This document shows, piece by piece, positions 47,781 through 50,376 of a stretch of DNA of 50,376 bases (positions within the stretch are counted from its first letter, which is position 1; each line of letters begins with the position of its first letter). Made by a program: the position numbers and the translations under genes. Source of the DNA: a virus; IMG/VR virus record IMGVR_UViG_3300027773_000204, positions 1 through 50,376 of that record. The stretch is one strand, 5' to 3'. The notes beneath the pieces were generated by a model. The model saw only the letters and a list, made by a program, of their open reading frames with translations. It searched no databases and had not been told where the DNA came from.

Positions 47781-47969
47781 CTACAGCAGGCAGCGCCCGC
47801 AAAGCCCGACAGGCCGCTTCGTGTCACGCCCACAACAGGGGCAGCTATAGCGAACCTCCACGCGGGGATGCTTTGCCGCCTGTGCGCTGCGCACGAATGC
47901 CACTGGATCGCGGTTAAAGACGCTGGCATTCCGGCTCAGCACGGTTTCTGTCTTCGAGGTCTGATTCAT
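47781..47969 (-). CDS. Small zinc-finger protein
   Basis: ATG 47969 with AAAGGAAG upstream. The 62-residue product ends with SCPCCGRDTKRPVGLCGRCL, a CPCC...CGRC treble-clef-like zinc site, after a basic helical stretch (FNRDPVAFVRSAQAAKHPRV). A GC-rich hairpin (about 47748-47771) follows the stop. Likely a nucleic-acid- or protein-binding early regulator, otherwise unknown. Confidence 0.55.
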   Translation of the reverse strand: MNQTSKTETVLSRNASVFNRDPVAFVRSAQAAKHPRVEVRYSCPCCGRDTKRPVGLCGRCLL

Positions 47970-48032
47970 GCTATACTTCCTTTTGTGGCGACGGCTTCGG
48001 GTTCCAATCGCCGCCGTCGCCCGGTCTAGGGG

Positions 48033-48056
48033 TGGCTGGCTTGCGTCAGTCACCCG
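48033..48056. repeat. 24-bp intergenic repeat, copy 1
   Basis: Begins TGGCTGGC and ends CAGTCACCCG on the + strand. It matches 22 of 24 bases with the copy at 48405-48428. Both copies lie just after a stop codon of a leftward gene and before the next start. Confidence 0.6.
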
Positions 48057-48063
48057 AACAACT

Positions 48064-48381
48064 TTAACGGGCTATCAAATAGCCATCGAGATTTTCCAGG
48101 GAAACGATATCCAACCAGCGACCGGCCTTCTCTTCCATCATGCCGTCCTCGTCCATCATGTAGTAGCCGATGGTTTGGAAGTCGCTGACATACCACTCAC
48201 CATCCACCTCCACCTCACCACCGCAGATGAAACTCACGACAAAGCCCAATTCCCTGAGCCACATCTCAACCGCGCTGTATTGCTGGTTGCAAATCTCGGC
48301 TTTGCGCCCAAACTGGCGAACCTGCTTGCGAACCCATTTTGCGAAATCTGCCGCTGTCAGGCTTTCAATCGTCTTCCGCAT
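48064..48381 (-). CDS. Hypothetical early protein
   Basis: A 105-residue product with AGGGGA before its ATG. Helical first half (SLTAADFAKWVRKQVRQFGR, with CNQQYSAVEMWLRELGF) and a strand-rich second half (VVSFICGGEVEVDGEWYVSD, ending ENLDGYLIAR). It lies second in the leftward early operon, between the two copies of a 24-bp repeat. No family recognised. Confidence 0.55.
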   Translation of the reverse strand: MRKTIESLTAADFAKWVRKQVRQFGRKAEICNQQYSAVEMWLRELGFVVSFICGGEVEVDGEWYVSDFQTIGYYMMDEDGMMEEKAGRWLDIVSLENLDGYLIAR

Positions 48382-48404
48382 TTCCGTTTTCCCCTTACGT
48401 TACT

Positions 48405-48428
48405 TGGCTGGCTCTCGTCAGTCACCCG
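48405..48428. repeat. 24-bp intergenic repeat, copy 2
   Basis: Same element as at 48033-48056, with two differing bases in the middle (CT for TG). Its placement in two adjacent intergenic gaps of one operon suggests an RNA-level signal such as a processing or antitermination site. Confidence 0.6.
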
Positions 48429-48435
48429 GTCCACG

Positions 48436-48636
48436 CTACTCCAATTCCAGGAGCCACGCCCCTGAGCGCGTGCGCCGCGCGTCCCCACCACCGTCCGGTA
48501 GGTACTCGACGGGCTGCTTCTCGCGGCGGGCCTGTGCCTCTTCCTCGGCGATCTGCGCTTCCGTTTCGGCCATCAGGCGGGCCAACATCGCTGCGCTTTC
48601 GCGGCGGGCCTGCTCAAGATACTCGTTTCGGGTCAT
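48436..48636 (-). CDS. Small helical protein, first gene of leftward early operon
   Basis: ATG 48636 with GGAGG upstream; the frame upstream to 48708 runs through the promoter and is not used. The 66-residue product is a highly charged helix (EYLEQARRESAAMLARLMAE, then TEAQIAEEEAQARREKQPVE) with a short terminal segment. It is the gene closest to the operator-bearing promoter, so it may be a regulator, but no DNA-binding motif is visible. Confidence 0.55.
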   Translation of the reverse strand: MTRNEYLEQARRESAAMLARLMAETEAQIAEEEAQARREKQPVEYLPDGGGDARRTRSGAWLLELE

Positions 48637-48657
48637 GTCAAAACCTCCAATTTTTCT

Positions 48658-48708
48658 CATCACCAGCGGTGATGTCTCTATTATAGTCTTCACCGCAAGT
48701 GATGTCAA
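48658..48708 (-). promoter_or_regulatory. Consensus promoter with two palindromic operators
   Basis: TTGACA (48703-48708), exactly 17 bp, then TATAAT (48680-48685) on the minus strand, a perfect sigma-A type promoter. One operator, TCACCGCAAGTGA (48690-48702), fills the spacer. A second, TCACCAGCGGTGA (48660-48672), lies around the start site, inside a longer palindrome CATCACCAGCGGTGATG (48658-48674). Centres are 30 bp apart, about three helical turns, so two repressor dimers could sit on one DNA face. The same half-sites recur at 50070-50082. Confidence 0.85.
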
Positions 48709-48761
48709 GTGGTTTTCAGGCCAGTTTTAGAAAGATCAGAAAATTGTGAGAAAGCACACAA

Positions 48762-48798
48762 AAAGAGCCGCGTGAGTGAAGTTCTCACGCGGCTCTTT
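48762..48798. terminator. Bidirectional terminator after the surface-protein gene
   Basis: AAAGAGCCGCGTGAG (48762-48776) pairs perfectly with CTCACGCGGCTCTTT (48784-48798) around 7 bases, with A-runs on the left. It ends the leftward gene at 48811 and isolates the early promoter at 48680-48708. Confidence 0.9.
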
Positions 48799-48810
48799 CG
48801 ATTGAGATGG

Positions 48811-49320
48811 CTATTTGAGGGCCTGCACCTGCACTGTCCAGTCACCCTGAGCGTAGATGTGCAGGCGGATGACACCGCCGTGCTGCTGCTGCGAGCCGGT
48901 TCCGGCGAGATCGCTACACAGGCCATGTGCGGCCACGTTGTCATCGCCAGCGATAGGATTGCCGGAATGATCGTAGGCGGCAATGGTGACGAGCGGCAGA
49001 CTTGCATCGTCGCTCGCACATATCCAAGCAACACGCCAGTGGTCAGGAACGGCAAAATACGGGCTATCGTACCAGTGGCCACCAGAGAGATGACCCCTAA
49101 ACGAATGGATCGTCATCCAGGCGGGTGTAGGCTTCGTTGGTGTCGCCACTGGACGTGCAGACTCTGAAGTCGGCGTGGCGCTGCTGGTTTGCGCCTGCGA
49201 AAATGGGTAGGTAAGCAGCGAGAGCTTACCATCGTGCGCAAGTGTACCCAAGAACGTGGCACTGAAAACGACGATCAGTGCCACCAGCCAGAGCGTGAAC
49301 CAGAAACGAGAACGGTTCAT
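48811..49320 (-). CDS. Membrane-anchored surface protein
   Basis: A 169-residue protein with an N-terminal signal anchor (FWFTLWLVALIVVFSATFLG), a Ser/Thr/Pro linker (SSATPTSESARPVATPTKPT) and an extracellular beta domain (FAVPDHWRVAWICASDDASL, then IRLHIYAQGDWTVQVQAL) with two Cys that may form a disulfide. Similar domains (a 'f-x-[IV]-p-x-x-W-x-[LV]-x-W-x-C' start and a 'W-x-[IV]-x-[IV]' end) are abundant in Ktedonobacteria. As a phage gene expressed on its own it may change the host surface, for example against superinfection. GGGAGG precedes the ATG. Confidence 0.6.
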   Translation of the reverse strand: MNRSRFWFTLWLVALIVVFSATFLGTLAHDGKLSLLTYPFSQAQTSSATPTSESARPVATPTKPTPAWMTIHSFRGHLSGGHWYDSPYFAVPDHWRVAWICASDDASLPLVTIAAYDHSGNPIAGDDNVAAHGLCSDLAGTGSQQQHGGVIRLHIYAQGDWTVQVQALK

Positions 49321-49382
49321 ATCGCCTCCCAGAGAGATATATGCTCATCATAGCAGAGATGAGAAGGTTCATCTGTTCTAAT

Positions 49383-50009
49383 ATGCATCAGCTTTCATTA
49401 CAATTTCTTCATCTTCGCAAGAACAGGCGACCACAGCCACCACTGCCCCATCAACGTGCCTGGCACTGGTTTCGTGCAAAGTCGCTGAAATTCCAGCTTG
49501 GTCTGGGATGTCTCGCTGTCCTGTTTCTCTTCTCGTGCAGCGTCTGCGCTGTAACCGGCGCAATGGCCGGGACCGGAAATCCGCAGACAACGATCACGCC
49601 GACAGCTACACAGCAAGCCGCTCAGCAGCCAACGGCGTCCAGTGCAGTGCTAATCGCCACGAATACGCCAACAGCAACTCCAAAGCCCAGTCCTACCCCA
49701 TCGCCGACTCCGACACCCAAGCCGACACCCAGACCGACACCAAAGCCCACGCAGCAGGTCAGGCCCACGCCGACGCCGAAGTGCGTAGCGGTCAACGGCA
49801 ATCCCTGGTGCTATAACTTCACGCCCGGCTCGTTGATCTACAGCCCAAATTCGGCATTCTGCGATTACTTCAACTGTGTCAGTGATTTCTGGACTGCCGA
49901 TCATGGATATGTTGTAGAATGTGCCAATGGAGAGTATTCCCATAGCGGCGGTGTCCGTGGCGATTGCTCAAGAGATGGAGGGGTGTCGAGAACGCTCTAC
50001 TCACATTGA
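49383..50009 (+). CDS. Membrane-anchored surface protein with DUF3761-like domain
   Basis: I prefer ATG 49383, which leaves room for control sequences between the divergent genes; an ATG at 49341 is also possible. Near residue 40 a hydrophobic anchor (FQLGLGCLAVLFLFSCSVCA) contains Cys residues. A long Thr-Pro-Lys linker (TPTPKPTPRPTPKPTQQVRP) leads to the extracellular domain CVAVNGNPWCYNFTPGSLIY, then CANGEYSHSGGVRGDCSRDGG, which resembles DUF3761 (C-x-D-G-x-[YF]-S-x-[ST]...C-S-x-H-G-G). Such proteins are common in Ktedonobacteria. Divergent from the previous gene, it may work with it at the cell surface. Confidence 0.6.
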   Translation: MHQLSLQFLHLRKNRRPQPPLPHQRAWHWFRAKSLKFQLGLGCLAVLFLFSCSVCAVTGAMAGTGNPQTTITPTATQQAAQQPTASSAVLIATNTPTATPKPSPTPSPTPTPKPTPRPTPKPTQQVRPTPTPKCVAVNGNPWCYNFTPGSLIYSPNSAFCDYFNCVSDFWTADHGYVVECANGEYSHSGGVRGDCSRDGGVSRTLYSH

Positions 50010-50038
50010 AGAAATACGAACGAATTTTCAGGTGCCTC

Positions 50039-50082
50039 TTGCAATTCTTGCGATTATCGGGTACAATCTTCACTATCAGTGA
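50039..50082 (+). promoter_or_regulatory. Rightward promoter with the shared operator
   Basis: TTGCAA (50039-50044), 17 bp and TACAAT (50062-50067) on the + strand, followed by TCACTATCAGTGA (50070-50082), which shares TCAC-N5-GTGA with the two operators at 48660-48702 and covers the predicted start site. GAGAGGAG (50090-50097) then serves the ATG at 50101. Confidence 0.75.
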
Positions 50083-50100
50083 TTTCTTGAGAGGAGAAAT

Positions 50101-50376
50101 ATGGAGGACCTGAAGATCAAAGACCTGCTCAATCGAGATCAGGCTATTCAATATCTACGTGACAAATGGGGGCCAAAATTCGCGAACTGGTCGGAGGATT
50201 CATTCAAGCACTACCGCTTGAAATATGGCGTGCGCCCGATTCTGGGGGCATACTTCACCAGAGAGCAGCTCGACGGCTTGCCCATGCCAGATCGCAGCAA
50301 GCCACGTCCAAGTCGAAGAAAAAAAAGCCAGCAAGCAGGCGACGATAGTGGCGCAATTCCACCATCGGTGGTATAG
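50101..50376 (+). CDS. Small helix-turn-helix (excisionase/MerR-like) protein
   Basis: A 91-residue basic protein with GAGAGGAG before its ATG. Residues 8-62 read as a winged-helix of the excisionase/HTH_17 kind: DLLNRDQAIQYLRDKWGPKF, then WSEDSFKHYRLKYGVRPILG and AYFTREQLDGLP (a hairpin wing followed by a short helix). A basic tail follows (SKPRPSRRKKS). It is the first gene after the operator-bearing promoter and may regulate it. Its stop is the last base of the window. If the genome is circular, the gene at base 1 follows directly in the same direction. Confidence 0.65.
   Translation: MEDLKIKDLLNRDQAIQYLRDKWGPKFANWSEDSFKHYRLKYGVRPILGAYFTREQLDGLPMPDRSKPRPSRRKKSQQAGDDSGAIPPSVV

Noticed and set aside
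49680-49770. Short-period repeats that might suggest a CRISPR or minisatellite
   Set aside because: They only reflect the Thr-Pro-Lys linker of the surface protein; there are no spaced repeats with unique spacers anywhere in the window.
50350-50376. CCACC-ATC-GGTGG palindrome at the window end as an attachment or cos site
   Set aside because: The arms are only 5 bp, they lie inside a coding region, and no integrase or matching sequence at the other end supports it.

Overview
This window looks like most or all of the genome of a tailed, double-stranded DNA phage, probably a long-tailed siphovirus. It has a complete HK97-type head module, a long non-contractile-type tail module with a tape measure, and no sheath gene that I can see. 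The host is probably a Gram-positive-like soil bacterium, and I lean towards Ktedonobacteria (Chloroflexota). That lean rests on two surface proteins at the right end with Thr-Pro-Lys linkers and a DUF3761-like domain, on the moderately high GC, and on the frequent GTG and TTG starts. It is inference, not proof. No integrase, DNA polymerase, tRNA gene or CRISPR array was found. The first base is the A of a start codon and the last base closes a stop codon, so the ends may be an arbitrary cut in a circular map.

Layout. (1) 1-11.9 kb, + strand: small early genes, then a DNA modification and replication block (Dam-like and Dcm-like methyltransferases, a lambda-O-like initiator with iterons inside its own gene, a DpdA-like transglycosylase, a DnaC-like helicase loader), then small zinc-finger, membrane and YopX-family proteins, ending at a bidirectional terminator at 11.87 kb. 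(2) 11.9-13.17 kb, - strand: an AT-richer three-gene cassette with its own promoter, bracketed by two strong bidirectional terminators. (3) 13.2-44.1 kb, - strand: the late operon. In transcription order it holds TerS, small genes, a proteasome-like Ntn hydrolase, TerL, a Com-like protein, a two-gene insert, portal-MuF, prohead protease, major capsid, decoration proteins, connectors, tail terminator, tail tube, tail assembly chaperones with a -1 frameshift, tape measure, baseplate hub, fibres, a glycoside-hydrolase tail protein, a C39-like endolysin and a holin-like protein. (4) 44.1-44.8 kb: a regulatory stretch of promoters and stacked terminators. (5) 44.8-48.7 kb, - strand: a second early operon with a Sak4-like recombinase, a HAD phosphatase and several unknown genes, driven by a consensus promoter. 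(6) 48.76-50.0 kb: a divergent pair of surface proteins. (7) 50.04-50.38 kb: a promoter and a small HTH protein gene reading rightwards.

How it fits together. The promoter of the leftward early operon (48703/48680) and the rightward promoter before the HTH gene (50039/50062) share a 13-bp palindrome, TCAC-N5-GTGA: two copies at the first and one at the second. This suggests one regulator controls both early operons, and the rightward one would run on into base 1 if the molecule is circular. The late operon probably depends on antitermination or readthrough, because its upstream promoter is followed at once by stacked terminators and a similar promoter/terminator pair precedes the portal gene. 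The three modification enzymes would protect phage DNA from host restriction. The initiator and helicase loader would recruit the host replisome.

Most notable: the shared operator, iterons inside the initiator gene, a putative small membrane protein overprinted on that gene, a proteasome-beta-like enzyme beside the terminase, a processing-site-like motif shared by capsid and protease, the insulated three-gene cassette, and an in-frame TGA in an otherwise intact gene.
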